Positions 33,940 to 43,077 of a DNA stretch of 64,000 bases are shown here, piece after piece. A program made the translations under genes and the position numbers. Position 1 is the first letter of the stretch, and each line of letters starts with the position of its first letter. The stretch lies in assembly GCA_934539295.1 (NCBI GenBank), contig CAKTCN010000016.1, forward strand, positions 1 to 64,000, read 5' to 3'. The notes under the pieces are model-generated. The model was given only the letters and a program-made list of their open reading frames with translations. It ran no database searches and was not told the origin of the DNA. Origin of the DNA: an uncultured Allosphingosinicella sp. (lineage in GTDB: Bacteria > Pseudomonadota > Alphaproteobacteria > Sphingomonadales > Sphingomonadaceae).

Positions 33940-35471
33940 CGAGCACAAAGGTCGCGCCCGAGGGGGGCGACGACCTCGCGGCGATCGCGCGGGGCGGGCG
34001 GACCAACTTCTTCGGCTTCGTGCTGCGGCTGGCCGCGCGCCTGCCATTCCTGTTCATCGCCGGGCGCATCTACGGCGCGGAGGCGCTGGGCCGTTTCGCC
34101 TATGCCGTGCTGATCGTCGAATTCGCGGCGCAACTCGCCACGCTCGGCCTGAAGCGCGGTCTTGCCCAGCAATTGAGCCAGACCGACCAGCCGCACGAAT
34201 GCGTGGTGTGGGACGCGATGCTGGTGGCGCTGACTGCTTCGGCAATCGCCACGGTAATCCTCGCCATGTTCCCGCACGCAATGTTCCCCAACAGCAACAT
34301 CCACGGCGTTGAATGGCTGCTGCCGTTGGTCGTCGCCGCCGTCGCGCTGACGGAAGTTGCGCTGGCGGCGCTCGCCTATCGCCGGAACGTGCGCGCGACC
34401 GTGGTGTCCCGCGCGATCGTTGAGCCCTGGACCTTGAGCTTCGCGGCGCTGATCCTGTCCTTTCTGTCATCACGCGACGGCCTCATCATCGCCTACGTCG
34501 TGTCGATGGCAGCGTCACTGTTCGCCGCACTCATCCCGCTGCTGAAAAGCTACGGCTTTCCCCGGGGGTGGCGCCCGCGGCCAGGGGCCTTGTGGAAGAT
34601 GGCGCGGCGCAACACGCCGTTGGCCGGTGCCGATGCGATCGAATGGTCCACCCGCCGCATCGACATCGCCATCCTCGGCCTGTTCTTCTCGCCCGCCGTG
34701 GTCGGCGTCTATTATGTTGCGCAGCAGGTCGCTTCGCTGCCGCAAAAGCTCAAGACCAGCTTCGACCCGATCCTCAGCCCCGTCATCACCCAGAAGCTCG
34801 CGATCGGCGACAAGGCCGCGGTGGCACGGCAGGTGCGTCAGGTCGGCTTCTGGATCATCGGCGCGCAGGCGGGGGTGGCGCTGGCACTCGGCATACCGGG
34901 GGACGCGGTCATGGGCCTGGTGGGCCCGGCCTTCCTGGGCGGCACGGTGGCGCTGGCCTTCCTGCTCGCGGCGGAAGTGGTGGCGGCGACGGCAGCCGTT
35001 GCGGAAGGCGCTTTGGTGTTCACCGCGCGGCACCGTAATCTCATGATCTCCACCGCCATGATCGCGCTGCAGGGGGCGATGACGGTCGGGCTCATCCTGC
35101 TCGCCCGCGACCTCGGCTGGTCGGAGGAATGGCAGACGGGCATGCCCGCCGCCGCGCTGATGCTTTCGCTGGGCCTGTCCTCCATCCTGAAGGCGCGGCT
35201 GCTCAGCCGCCTGCTCGGCGCCCCGGTTCAGTCGTGGCGCTGGCCGCTCATCTGGGCGGCGCTGGCCGCAATGGCGGTCGGGCACCTCATCCTGCTGCTG
35301 CCGCGCTGGCTGGAGTTCATCGAGTTGATCGTCGGCATCCCCGCGATCCTGCTGACCTTCGGCTGGGTGCTGTGGCGGTGGGGCTTCACCGCGGAGGATC
35401 GGGCGTTGTTCAAGACCAAGAAGGGCGAGGAGCCGACCCTACCGCCGCCGGGGACGAGCGAGCCGCTGTAA
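33936..35471 (+). CDS. Polysaccharide flippase (Wzx-like, MOP superfamily)
   Basis: A 511-aa inner-membrane protein with about 12-14 helices, starting MTSTKVAPEGGDDLAAIARG and followed by NFFGFVLRLAARLPFLFIAGR. The early GAEALGRFAYAV and the central VGVYYVAQQVASLPQKLKTSF are typical of lipopolysaccharide or exopolysaccharide flippases. It likely moves lipid-linked glycan repeat units across the inner membrane. The start is a TTG that overlaps the polA stop (ATTGA), so translation is coupled to DNA polymerase I. No glycosyltransferase is adjacent; the nearest glycan genes are at 37 kb (heparinase-like). Confidence 0.85.
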   Translation: MTSTKVAPEGGDDLAAIARGGRTNFFGFVLRLAARLPFLFIAGRIYGAEALGRFAYAVLIVEFAAQLATLGLKRGLAQQLSQTDQPHECVVWDAMLVALTASAIATVILAMFPHAMFPNSNIHGVEWLLPLVVAAVALTEVALAALAYRRNVRATVVSRAIVEPWTLSFAALILSFLSSRDGLIIAYVVSMAASLFAALIPLLKSYGFPRGWRPRPGALWKMARRNTPLAGADAIEWSTRRIDIAILGLFFSPAVVGVYYVAQQVASLPQKLKTSFDPILSPVITQKLAIGDKAAVARQVRQVGFWIIGAQAGVALALGIPGDAVMGLVGPAFLGGTVALAFLLAAEVVAATAAVAEGALVFTARHRNLMISTAMIALQGAMTVGLILLARDLGWSEEWQTGMPAAALMLSLGLSSILKARLLSRLLGAPVQSWRWPLIWAALAAMAVGHLILLLPRWLEFIELIVGIPAILLTFGWVLWRWGFTAEDRALFKTKKGEEPTLPPPGTSEPL

Positions 35472-35488
35472 TCCGCATCCGCACCGTT

Positions 35489-35554
35489 GTGCTCCTGCGA
35501 AAGCAGGAGCCCAGTTCAGGCACCCGTTCTGGGCTCCTGCTTTCGCAGGAGCAC
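35489..35554. repeat. Palindromic repeat, CTCCTGC-TTTCGCAGGAGC family, copy 2
   Basis: Left arm TGCTCCTGCGAAAGCAGGAG and right arm CTCCTGCTTTCGCAGGAGCA form an almost perfect long palindrome with two nested hairpins. It lies between the flippase and purH genes, which converge. It is the same family as 25139-25208. Confidence 0.88.
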
Positions 35555-35562
35555 ATGGGTGA

Positions 35563-37131
35563 TTAATGCCGGAAGTGGCGCATGCCGGTGAACAGCATCG
35601 CCAGCCCTGCTTGGTCGGCGGCGGCGATCACTTCATCGTCGCGGATCGAGCCGCCCGGCTGGATAACCGCAGTGGCGCCCGCCTCGACGGCCGCGAGGAG
35701 CCCGTCGGCGAAAGGGAAGAAGGCATCCGAAGCGACCGCCGACCCGATCGTGCGCGGCTCGCTCCATCCGGCCTTGTCCGCCGCGTCCTTCGCCTTCCAT
35801 GCCGCGATGCGTGCGGATTCCAGGCGGTTCATCTGGCCCGCACCCAAGCCTGCCGTGGCGCCGCCCTTGGCATAGACGATGGCGTTGGACTTCACATGCT
35901 TGGCGACCGTCCAGGCGAACAGGCAGTCGGCGAGTTCCTGCTCCGTCGGCTGCCGCTGGGTCACCACCTTGAGGTCCGGCGCCGTCACACGCCCGTTGTC
36001 GCGTGACTGGACAAGCATTCCACCGGCGATCGACTTGAGCATGAGGCCGGGGCGAGCCGGATCGGGCAGCGCCCCGGTCAGCAGCAGCCGCAGGTTCTTC
36101 TTCCTGGCAAAGATCGCACGGGCATCCTCGTCCGCATCCGGCGCGATCACCACTTCGGTAAAGATCTGCGTCATCGCCTCGGCCGCGCGCGCATCCAGCG
36201 GCTGGTTCACGGCGATGATGCCGCCGAACGCCGACACGGTGTCGCATGCGAAGGCCGCCTCATAAGCGTCCAGCAGCGAGCCCCTGGTCGCCACGCCGCA
36301 CGGATTGGCGTGTTTCACGATCACACAGGTCGGCCCGCCCTCGAACTCCGATACAAGCTCGAGCGCAGCGTCGGCGTCGTTGTAATTGTTGTAGCTGAGT
36401 TCCTTGCCCTGCACCTGGGTGGCTTGAGCAATGCCTCCGCCGACAACCCGCTGCGGCACGTAGAGCGCGGCGGATTGATGCGGGTTCTCGCCATAGCGAA
36501 GCGCGCTCGCCTTCACGAGCGAGAGCGGCAGCGTGTCGGGCAGCGTCTCGCCCTGATCCACCGTCGCGAACCAGCGTGCGATGCCCGCATCATAAGCGGC
36601 GGTGGCGGCATAGGCCTTGGCGGCAAAGCGGCGGCGCTGCTCCAGCGTGGTGCTACCCTCGCTCACCAGCGAATAGTCGGCCGGATCGGTCAGGATGGCG
36701 ACGGATGCATGATTCTTGGCCGCCGATCGCACCATGGACGGGCCGCCGATATCGATATTCTCGATGATCTCGTCGCGGTCCGCGCCTTTGGCGACGGTCT
36801 GGGCGAAGGGGTAGAGGTTGACCACGACGAGATCGATCGGCCCGATGCCATGCGCCTGCATCGCGGCGACATGCTCGTCATTGTCGCGCACGGCGAGCAG
36901 GCCGCCATGTACCACCGGGTGCAGCGTCTTCACCCGCCCGTCCATCATCTCGGGAAAGCCGGTCAGGTCGGAAATGTCGCGCACCTCCAGCCCGGCCTCG
37001 CGCAGCGCCTTGGCCGTGCCGCCGGTCGAGACCAGCTCCACGCCCTGGGCAGCCAGTGCCTGGCCGAGTTCGACGATGCCCGTCTTGTCCGAAACCGACA
37101 GGAGCGCCCGGCCGATCTTCACCTTGTCCAT
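35563..37131 (-). CDS. purH: AICAR transformylase / IMP cyclohydrolase
   Basis: A 522-aa bifunctional enzyme for the last two steps of IMP synthesis. The N-terminal cyclohydrolase (about 1-200) has [29 protein letters not shown] and [15 protein letters not shown]. The C-terminal transformylase (about 200-522) has [14 protein letters not shown] and [13 protein letters not shown], which contains the catalytic Lys-His. Length is exactly the family norm. It is followed by a heparinase-like gene after a small gap. No purine riboswitch was recognised upstream. Confidence 0.97.
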   Translation of the reverse strand: MDKVKIGRALLSVSDKTGIVELGQALAAQGVELVSTGGTAKALREAGLEVRDISDLTGFPEMMDGRVKTLHPVVHGGLLAVRDNDEHVAAMQAHGIGPIDLVVVNLYPFAQTVAKGADRDEIIENIDIGGPSMVRSAAKNHASVAILTDPADYSLVSEGSTTLEQRRRFAAKAYAATAAYDAGIARWFATVDQGETLPDTLPLSLVKASALRYGENPHQSAALYVPQRVVGGGIAQATQVQGKELSYNNYNDADAALELVSEFEGGPTCVIVKHANPCGVATRGSLLDAYEAAFACDTVSAFGGIIAVNQPLDARAAEAMTQIFTEVVIAPDADEDARAIFARKKNLRLLLTGALPDPARPGLMLKSIAGGMLVQSRDNGRVTAPDLKVVTQRQPTEQELADCLFAWTVAKHVKSNAIVYAKGGATAGLGAGQMNRLESARIAAWKAKDAADKAGWSEPRTIGSAVASDAFFPFADGLLAAVEAGATAVIQPGGSIRDDEVIAAADQAGLAMLFTGMRHFRH

Positions 37132-37147
37132 GAAAGTTGTTCCTTGG

Positions 37148-38836
37148 CTAGCCCGCCCGGCGCAGCGACCAGGTGACGGCGGCGCCGTCCGGTCCCGTTT
37201 CGCCGGATATCACGAGCTGCTGCGTCTGCTGCGCGCGGCCGTCCGCGTCAATCCAAAGGCTGTCCTCGCCCAGCAGCGATCCGCCGCGGCAGCGAAATTG
37301 CCACACATGGCCGCCGCGGATGCGCAGCAACGCGCCCTTGCCGTCGGCGGTGCTGGTCACCTCGACCCCGGGGGCGAGATGGAAGCGTACGGCAAACGCC
37401 TGCCGCCAGCCGGCGCGGTGCTTGCCACGCGGTTCCAGCCGGTCCTCGCCCGACAGAGCAAGGCCGTCGGCAGAGAGTTCGAGCAGGCGGCGGTGAAGCA
37501 GGCCGGAACGGCGGACATAGCCGTCATGGCTCGCCTCCAGCTTCTGCGCGCCGGCCTCTGCATCGCGCACCAGCTCGACCTCGACCACGCCCTTGCCGAG
37601 CGTGCCATCCTCCTGCACCGCGGTGGAATTGCAATCGGCGAGGACGAGGGTGGAATGGGCCGCACTGGTGCGCAGCGGCGCCTCCAGCGCCTCGGGCGCA
37701 TGCCGGCCCCCGCCGCAATTGACGATCAGCCGGTGCGATCCGTCGCTCATCTCGAACGCCAGGGTCGATGCGCAGCCGTAACGCGCGGCCCGCAGCGGCG
37801 GAGGCGGCGCGGCGTCCACCACCAGCACGGTGCCGCGCGCCTCCAGCCGCTGATATCCCCAGCCATGGGCGAGACGGAGCGGCTTGTGCGCGATGCCGGT
37901 GCCTTCGATGGCCGCCAGGACCCGGCGCGCCGATGCGACGCCGCCGCCTTGCCAATGGCACAGCGCACCATCGCCGAGTGTGGCGGCGAGCAGGGCAGTG
38001 GGCGCGCGGTCGAGCGCATCCTCCAGGGCCCCTGGCATGTCGGCCTGCACCGAAAGGTAGACCGCACGAAGCTGTGCCAGCAGGTCGACGAGGGCGAGCT
38101 GGTCCTCCGGCGAACGGCTCAAGAGGCCGCCATCCTCGTGCAGCGCTTCACCCAGCGCGCGGGCAAGCCCGGCTTCACCGCGCGGCAGTCGCGCCGGGCC
38201 GCCCTGAAGCAGCAGGGCCGAGGCGACGAGACCCGCCCAGGCGGTCACCCGGGGCAGGCCGGGCATCGCCTTGTCCGCGCTGCGGCGCAGATAGCGTGTC
38301 CCGCGCGTGAGCATGCCCAGCACGTCCGCACGCAGCGCGGCATCGCCGCCCGACAGGATATAAGGCGCGTAGGCGGTCCAGAAGAGAATACGCCGACCCC
38401 ACAGGTCGGGGCGCCAGGCGACCGGATCCACATCGGTCCCGAACCGCGCGATCCAGCCGCGCACCTGCCGCTCGGCAATCGGTGCGCCACGATCGCGCGT
38501 CGCCGCCGCGGCAAGGTCGCGCAGCCAGGCAAAGCCCTGCAGATAGTCGCGGACGACGGGCGGCAAGGAAGCACCGGGGTCGAGATCGTCCAGACGTCCG
38601 GACAGGATCGCATCGCCTGCCGCCTTGTCGCCCGCCACCGGATCCTTGGGCACGGCCAGGAGCTTGAGCGGCGGCCTCCCGCCCAGGCGCAGGCCGTCGA
38701 GCGGCGCGCGCCAGCTTACCTTGTGGAGGCCATGGCTGACATGTTCGGACAGCGAAGGGCCGCGATCGTTCGCCTGGCGGATCAGGCGCCTGCCGGTAAC
38801 CGGCGGCTCTGCATCGGGCCTGACGATCCGGCCCAT
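37148..38836 (-). CDS. Heparinase II/III family protein
   Basis: A 562-aa protein with an alpha/alpha-toroid N-terminal half ([24 protein letters not shown], about 225-250) and a C-terminal beta domain (from about 370: [20 protein letters not shown], then [13 protein letters not shown], and later [18 protein letters not shown]). Such proteins are polysaccharide lyases of heparin or alginate type, or surface-glycan processing relatives. No classic signal peptide is seen, so localisation is uncertain. In alphaproteobacteria this gene commonly sits between purH and rpe, as here, which argues for a conserved housekeeping or exopolysaccharide role rather than substrate scavenging. Confidence 0.88.
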   Translation of the reverse strand: MGRIVRPDAEPPVTGRRLIRQANDRGPSLSEHVSHGLHKVSWRAPLDGLRLGGRPPLKLLAVPKDPVAGDKAAGDAILSGRLDDLDPGASLPPVVRDYLQGFAWLRDLAAAATRDRGAPIAERQVRGWIARFGTDVDPVAWRPDLWGRRILFWTAYAPYILSGGDAALRADVLGMLTRGTRYLRRSADKAMPGLPRVTAWAGLVASALLLQGGPARLPRGEAGLARALGEALHEDGGLLSRSPEDQLALVDLLAQLRAVYLSVQADMPGALEDALDRAPTALLAATLGDGALCHWQGGGVASARRVLAAIEGTGIAHKPLRLAHGWGYQRLEARGTVLVVDAAPPPPLRAARYGCASTLAFEMSDGSHRLIVNCGGGRHAPEALEAPLRTSAAHSTLVLADCNSTAVQEDGTLGKGVVEVELVRDAEAGAQKLEASHDGYVRRSGLLHRRLLELSADGLALSGEDRLEPRGKHRAGWRQAFAVRFHLAPGVEVTSTADGKGALLRIRGGHVWQFRCRGGSLLGEDSLWIDADGRAQQTQQLVISGETGPDGAAVTWSLRRAG

Positions 38837-38840
38837 GCGA

Positions 38841-39503
38841 TCAATTGCCCCGCAACGCCCGGATATTGTCGGCGTAGGCGGACGGTCCGCCGCGGAAGGT
38901 GGCGGTGCCGGCGACCAGCACGTCCGCGCCGGCGTCGATCGCCCGGCGGCACGTCTCGCGGTCGATGCCGCCGTCTACCTCCAGGTCGATCGGCTTGCCG
39001 ACCTTGTCGATCTGTTTCCTGATCGCTTCGATCTTGCGAAGCTGGCTGTCGATGAAGCTTTGCCCGCCAAAACCCGGATTGACGCTCATCACCAGGACAA
39101 GGTCGACCTCCTCCAGCACATAGTCGAGCAGCTTGGCCGGCGTGGCGGGGTTGAGCGACACGCCGGCTTTCTTGCCGAGCGCCTTGATCGCCTGGATCGT
39201 GCGATGAAGATGCGAACCGGCTTCGGGATGGACGGTGATGATGTCGGCACCCGCCTCGGCAAAGGCCTGGAGAAAGCCGTCAACCGGCGAGATCATCAGG
39301 TGCACGTCGAACGGCTTGGCGCTGTGCGGGCGCAGCGCCTTCACCACGCCGGGGCCCATCGTGATGTTGGGGACGAAATGCCCGTCCATCACGTCGACAT
39401 GGATCCAGTCCGCGCCCGCTTCGTCGATCGCACGCACTTCCTCACCCAGGCGGGCAAAATCGGCGGACAGGATGGAAGGCGATATCCGGACGGGCTGCTG
39501 CAT
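38841..39503 (-). CDS. rpe: Ribulose-phosphate 3-epimerase
   Basis: A 220-aa TIM-barrel enzyme interconverting ribulose and xylulose 5-phosphate in the pentose phosphate pathway. Motifs: [37 protein letters not shown] (metal-binding His/Asp), [23 protein letters not shown] and [12 protein letters not shown]. Length is normal. It lies 4 nt upstream of the heparinase-like gene, so the two are co-transcribed. Confidence 0.97.
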   Translation of the reverse strand: MQQPVRISPSILSADFARLGEEVRAIDEAGADWIHVDVMDGHFVPNITMGPGVVKALRPHSAKPFDVHLMISPVDGFLQAFAEAGADIITVHPEAGSHLHRTIQAIKALGKKAGVSLNPATPAKLLDYVLEEVDLVLVMSVNPGFGGQSFIDSQLRKIEAIRKQIDKVGKPIDLEVDGGIDRETCRRAIDAGADVLVAGTATFRGGPSAYADNIRALRGN

Positions 39504-39548
39504 GCGCGATCAGTAGCGCGGGTGCGGCCAAGATGGAATCGGCTTGTT

Positions 39549-40217
39549 TCAGCTCCGGCGCAGGGACGCGTGCCGCTCCGCCGCCTGAAACAGGCGGTCG
39601 AGATCCTCACGCGCCACATCGAACGTCTCGCCCAGTTCGGTGAGCGCGGCATCGACATCCTCGGGCCGGAAGCGTGGATCCTCCGCTGCCTCTAGTGGAG
39701 CCGGTCGATGCGGGTAGGAATGACCCGACAGGCGATGGAAGAGGAGGCCGACGGCGACGAGCAAAGCAGCGTTGAGCCCCACCGGCGCCAAAGCGAAGCC
39801 GAGGCCCGCCTCCCGGATCGCCGCGCCGCCCAGCACCGGCAGCAAGGCTGCGGCCCCGCCCGGCGGGTGGAGGCACCGCAGCACCGACATGACCAGGATC
39901 GCCGCCGCGACAGCGATGGCCGCTGCAAGGCGCCAGTCGGGGACGAGCTGCACAACCGCCAATCCCACAAGCGCGGAGATGACGTTGCCACCGATCACCG
40001 GCCACGGTTGTGCAAGCGGGCTGGCGGGCACGGCGAACAGCAACACTGCCGACGCGCCCATCGGTGCGACCAGCAGCGGCAGCCCCGTCGATGATCCCAC
40101 GAACGCCGCGGAAATCGCGGCGGTGATGCCGATGCCGATCATGGCGCCCAGGCAGGCGACGATCCGATCGCGAAAGTTCGCCCCCGCAAGCAAGGGCGTG
40201 AACCAGGCGTCACGCAT
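39549..40217 (-). CDS. HPP family membrane protein
   Basis: A 222-aa protein of the HPP family, with four or five transmembrane helices (about 20-165) and the signature CLHPPGGAAALLPVLGG (about 115-131). A hydrophilic C-terminal tail (EDVDAALTELGETFDVARED) replaces the CBS domains found in longer relatives. Related plastid proteins transport nitrite; the bacterial substrate is unknown. It stands 45 nt upstream of rpe on the same strand. Confidence 0.92.
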   Translation of the reverse strand: MRDAWFTPLLAGANFRDRIVACLGAMIGIGITAAISAAFVGSSTGLPLLVAPMGASAVLLFAVPASPLAQPWPVIGGNVISALVGLAVVQLVPDWRLAAAIAVAAAILVMSVLRCLHPPGGAAALLPVLGGAAIREAGLGFALAPVGLNAALLVAVGLLFHRLSGHSYPHRPAPLEAAEDPRFRPEDVDAALTELGETFDVAREDLDRLFQAAERHASLRRS

Positions 40218-40226
40218 GCGCGCGCC

Positions 40227-40406
40227 TCAGCGCAGCTTGGCGATCTTGATACCGTCCACCTTGGCGCGGTCCTGCACCGATTCCTCGCTGCGGGTCAGCG
40301 CCTTGGCGATGGCTTTCAGGCCCATGCCCTTGGTGGCCAGCGTCTTCAACTTGGCCACCTCCTCGGCTTTCCACGGCTGGCGGTGGCGGACGAAATTCTC
40401 GGCCAT
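40227..40406 (-). CDS. Small Myb/SANT-like HTH protein, 59 aa
   Basis: A 59-aa protein starting MAENFVRHRQPWKAEEVAKL. The pattern P-W-x-A-E-E...L...G...AIAKALTRSEESVQDRA is that of a homeodomain-like or Myb-type helix-turn-helix found in small alphaproteobacterial proteins. There is no other domain, and it is basic, so DNA binding is likely. It is too short for many gene callers. It lies 9 nt before the HPP gene on the minus strand. Confidence 0.75.
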   Translation of the reverse strand: MAENFVRHRQPWKAEEVAKLKTLATKGMGLKAIAKALTRSEESVQDRAKVDGIKIAKLR

Positions 40407-40424
40407 GTATCTTCTGCTCCCGGA

Positions 40425-40538
40425 TCAGTCCCGATTGTCCGGGCTACCCTTGGTGGAGGGCTTGGCCGCGATGGTCTTCTTGACCTCTTTCTTCGGCTTG
40501 CGGGCTTCCTTGTTGCTCTTCACCTGACCCTTGGCCAT
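40425..40538 (-). CDS. Small lysine-rich protein, 37 aa
   Basis: A 37-aa, strongly basic protein starting MAKGQVKSNKEARKPKKEVK and ending with an acidic DNRD. An AAGGGAGAA SD is well placed. Short Lys-rich proteins with the MAKGQ-K-S-N-x-E-A opening recur in sphingomonads. A nucleic-acid or ribosome-associated role is plausible but unproven. It sits in a run of small genes between rsmB and HPP. Confidence 0.75.
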   Translation of the reverse strand: MAKGQVKSNKEARKPKKEVKKTIAAKPSTKGSPDNRD

Positions 40539-40569
40539 CACCATTCTCCCTTCATGCGGCGCCAGCCTA

Positions 40570-41841
40570 TCAGCTTCGTTTCATTCTGGCGATGAAGAAG
40601 CCGTCGGCACCGCCCTGGCCCTCCAGCGTGTCGGGCAGGATGCGCAACTCCCCGCTCTCGCGCGGGAGCATGGAGGGCGCGACCTCGCCAGCACCGACCG
40701 GAACGACGCGATAATCGGGACGTGCCTTCAGGAACGCCTCCAACACCGCTTCGCCTTCCTCCCGCTCCAGCGAGCAGACCGAATAAACGAGGGTGCCACC
40801 CGGCTTCAGCCAGTCGGCCGCCCGGGCCAGCATCGCCCTCTGACCCTCGGCCAGCTCGGCGATCGCGCGGGGGCGCACCCGGTGCAGCACGTCCGGGTGG
40901 CGGCGGAAGATACCGGTGGCCGAGCAGGGCGCGTCGAGCAGGATCGCGTCGACCGGAGCCTCGGGTGTCCATTTCATCACGTCGGCAACGATCGTCCGCG
41001 CGCGCAAGCCGGTGCGTTCCAGATTCTCCTTGAGCCGCGCCAGCCGCGCTTCCGAGGCATCGAGTGCCGTAACCTCATATCCCGCCGCGGCGAGCTGCAT
41101 GGTCTTGCCGCCGGGCGCCGCGCACAGGTCGAGCGCCGTTCGGCCTTCCCCTGCGCCGAGCAGCCGGGCGGGGATGGAGGCGCTGATATCCTGCACCCAC
41201 CACTGGCCCTCGCCATAGCCGGTGAGCCCCGCAACCGCGACGCCGCGGTCGAGGCGGAGGTGGCCGGGCATCAGGCTGGTGCCGACGAGATCTTCGGGGA
41301 TTTCGGCGCCGGGCCGGAAGGTGAGGTCGAGAGGCGGCGGCGTGGCGATCGCCGCCGCTGCCGCATCGACGATGTCGCGGCCCCATGCCTTCTCCCAGCG
41401 CGCGACCACCGGCCCCGGCAGCGTCGGCGGTTCGGGCAGCACCGGCGCCCCCCGCATCACCGCACTGAACACGCCGTGCACCAGCTTGCGCGGGCCACCG
41501 TCGACGAGGGGGAGGGTGGTGGATATCGCGGCATGCGCCGGCGTGCCCAGCGCCAGCGCCTGCACCAACGCCACGCGCAGGGCGAAACGCGCCTTGGCAT
41601 CGTCGGGCAGCGGCTTGCGGGTCGCGCCGTCGATCAGTGCGTCGAGGTCCTTGAGCCGGCGCAGCGCCTCTGCCGCGATGGCATGGGCGAAGGCGCGGTC
41701 GTCGGCGCGCTCCAGGTCGCGTGCAGCCGCATCCAGCGCCGCCTCCAGCGGCAGGCCCTTGCGCAGCACGGCGTCGAGCAGGCGCAGCGCTGCACGGCGC
41801 GATGCGGTGCCCTGCGGTTCCTTATGATTGGTGTTCTTCAT
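40570..41841 (-). CDS. rsmB: RsmB-type 16S rRNA m5C967 methyltransferase
   Basis: A 423-aa enzyme with an N-terminal NusB-like helical domain (about 12-140) and a C-terminal Rossmann methyltransferase. The SAM motif is LDLCAAPGGKTMQL (about 241-254). The two catalytic Cys lie in DAPCSATGIFRRHPD (about 310) and LVYSVCSLEREEGE (about 363). It methylates the ribosomal decoding-region helix 31. It is the longest gene of a minus-strand run containing the small basic proteins. Confidence 0.93.
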   Translation of the reverse strand: MKNTNHKEPQGTASRRAALRLLDAVLRKGLPLEAALDAAARDLERADDRAFAHAIAAEALRRLKDLDALIDGATRKPLPDDAKARFALRVALVQALALGTPAHAAISTTLPLVDGGPRKLVHGVFSAVMRGAPVLPEPPTLPGPVVARWEKAWGRDIVDAAAAAIATPPPLDLTFRPGAEIPEDLVGTSLMPGHLRLDRGVAVAGLTGYGEGQWWVQDISASIPARLLGAGEGRTALDLCAAPGGKTMQLAAAGYEVTALDASEARLARLKENLERTGLRARTIVADVMKWTPEAPVDAILLDAPCSATGIFRRHPDVLHRVRPRAIAELAEGQRAMLARAADWLKPGGTLVYSVCSLEREEGEAVLEAFLKARPDYRVVPVGAGEVAPSMLPRESGELRILPDTLEGQGGADGFFIARMKRS

Positions 41842-41899
41842 CTTGCATCAGCGCCCTACACGTCCGACATCGGCAAGCGAACCACTATCGAGCAAAGCC

Positions 41900-42064
41900 A
41901 TGCAACGCCCCGATCATGTAAAGCCGCCCGCCCACCTGTCCAAGAGCCCGCCCGTGCCGGCACCGCAGACCGCGGAGCCTGCCAAGGAACATGGCGGCCC
42001 GAAGGGGCAGGAGCCGACGCGCTATGGCGATTGGGAAAATAACGGCATCGCCTGGGATTTCTGA
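41900..42064 (+). CDS. DUF1674 (SDHAF4-like) protein
   Basis: A 54-aa protein. The C-terminal GPKGQEPTRYGDWENNGIAW motif is that of DUF1674, the bacterial relative of succinate dehydrogenase assembly factor 4, which promotes flavinylation of the SDH flavoprotein. The N-terminal half is Pro/Ala-rich and disordered. The ATG at 41900 gives the expected length; earlier in-frame ATGs would start inside the rsmB 5' region. It is divergent from rsmB. The sdh genes are not in the window. Confidence 0.87.
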   Translation: MQRPDHVKPPAHLSKSPPVPAPQTAEPAKEHGGPKGQEPTRYGDWENNGIAWDF

Positions 42065-42093
42065 GGCTACACTCGCCGGGGAACCTGTTGGTT

Positions 42094-43077
42094 CTACGAT
42101 GCGCTCTCAGGCCGCAGCGGCCGCGCGAGCAGACTCGACACCACCGCCGCCACTGACGCACTGCCTTCGAGCAGCGCACATACTGCGTCCACGATCGGCA
42201 TGTCGACGCCATCATCCTCTGCCGCGCGCTTCAGCACCGGTGCGGTGAACGCGCCTTCGGCCACCGTTCGCCGGTCCGCCATCAGTTCGGCCGCCGCACG
42301 GCCTTCGCCCAGTCCCTTGCCCAGGCTGAAGTTGCGCGAGCTGGTGGACGAGCAGGTCAGCACCAGGTCACCCAATCCCGACAGCCCGCCGAGCGTCTCG
42401 GGCCGCGCACCCTTGGCCAGGCCGAAGCGCGTCATCTCGGCAAAGCCGCGCGAGATGAGCGCCGCGCGCGCATTCTGGCCGAGGCCTGCGCCCTCCACCA
42501 CACCGCATGCGATGGCGAGCACGTTCTTGACTGCTCCGCCAATTTCCGCCCCGGCCACGTCGTCCGAATAATAAGGTCGAAAATGCGGGCGGGCGATGCG
42601 CGCGATCAGCGCCTCGCCCACATGCCTGTCCTCCGCCGCCAGCGTCACCGCGGTCGGCAGGCCGGCGGCCACTTCGTGCGCGAAGGTCGGTCCCGACAGC
42701 ACGGCGATGGGCGCGCCGGGCTGCACTTCGTGCGCCACTTCGTGCATCAGCCTGGTCGACGCCTCTTCGATGCCCTTGGCGCACAGGATCAAGGGCACCG
42801 CCAGCGCGGGAAGGCCTGCCAGGACGCTGCGCATATGCTGCGCCGGCGTCACCACCAGGAGCGCGTCGCACGCTGCCAGCTCCGCCAACTCGACCGTTGC
42901 CCGCACCGATGCGCCGAGCGGCACGCCGGCCAGGAACAATCGATTCTCACGGTGGGCGTTGACGCTCTCGACCACCTCGGCCTCGCGCGCCCACAGGAGC
43001 ACCGGCTCGCCGCCCGCCGCCGCCACTTGCGCCAGCGCCGTGCCCCACGCGCCGCCGCCGATCACGCCGATCTTCAT
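42094..43077 (-). CDS. gpsA: NAD(P)-dependent glycerol-3-phosphate dehydrogenase
   Basis: A 327-aa enzyme supplying glycerol 3-phosphate for phospholipids. Motifs: IGVIGGGAWGTALAQVAAAG (NAD binding), LILCAKGIEEAS, IAVLSGPTFAHEVAAGLPTA, catalytic Lys in AEIGGAVKNVLAIACG, and GLGDLVLTCSSTSSRNFSLG. Its ATG overlaps the tsaD stop (ATGA), so the pair is translated together. Confidence 0.96.
   Translation of the reverse strand: MKIGVIGGGAWGTALAQVAAAGGEPVLLWAREAEVVESVNAHRENRLFLAGVPLGASVRATVELAELAACDALLVVTPAQHMRSVLAGLPALAVPLILCAKGIEEASTRLMHEVAHEVQPGAPIAVLSGPTFAHEVAAGLPTAVTLAAEDRHVGEALIARIARPHFRPYYSDDVAGAEIGGAVKNVLAIACGVVEGAGLGQNARAALISRGFAEMTRFGLAKGARPETLGGLSGLGDLVLTCSSTSSRNFSLGKGLGEGRAAAELMADRRTVAEGAFTAPVLKRAAEDDGVDMPIVDAVCALLEGSASVAAVVSSLLARPLRPESAS

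Noticed and set aside
22831..35554. Repeated palindromes that might indicate a CRISPR array
   Set aside because: Copies are isolated, of different families and not separated by regular spacers; no cas genes are present.
36818..39022. A 734-aa plus-strand frame across the heparinase-like gene
   Set aside because: Antisense shadow covering several minus-strand genes, with no recognisable domain.
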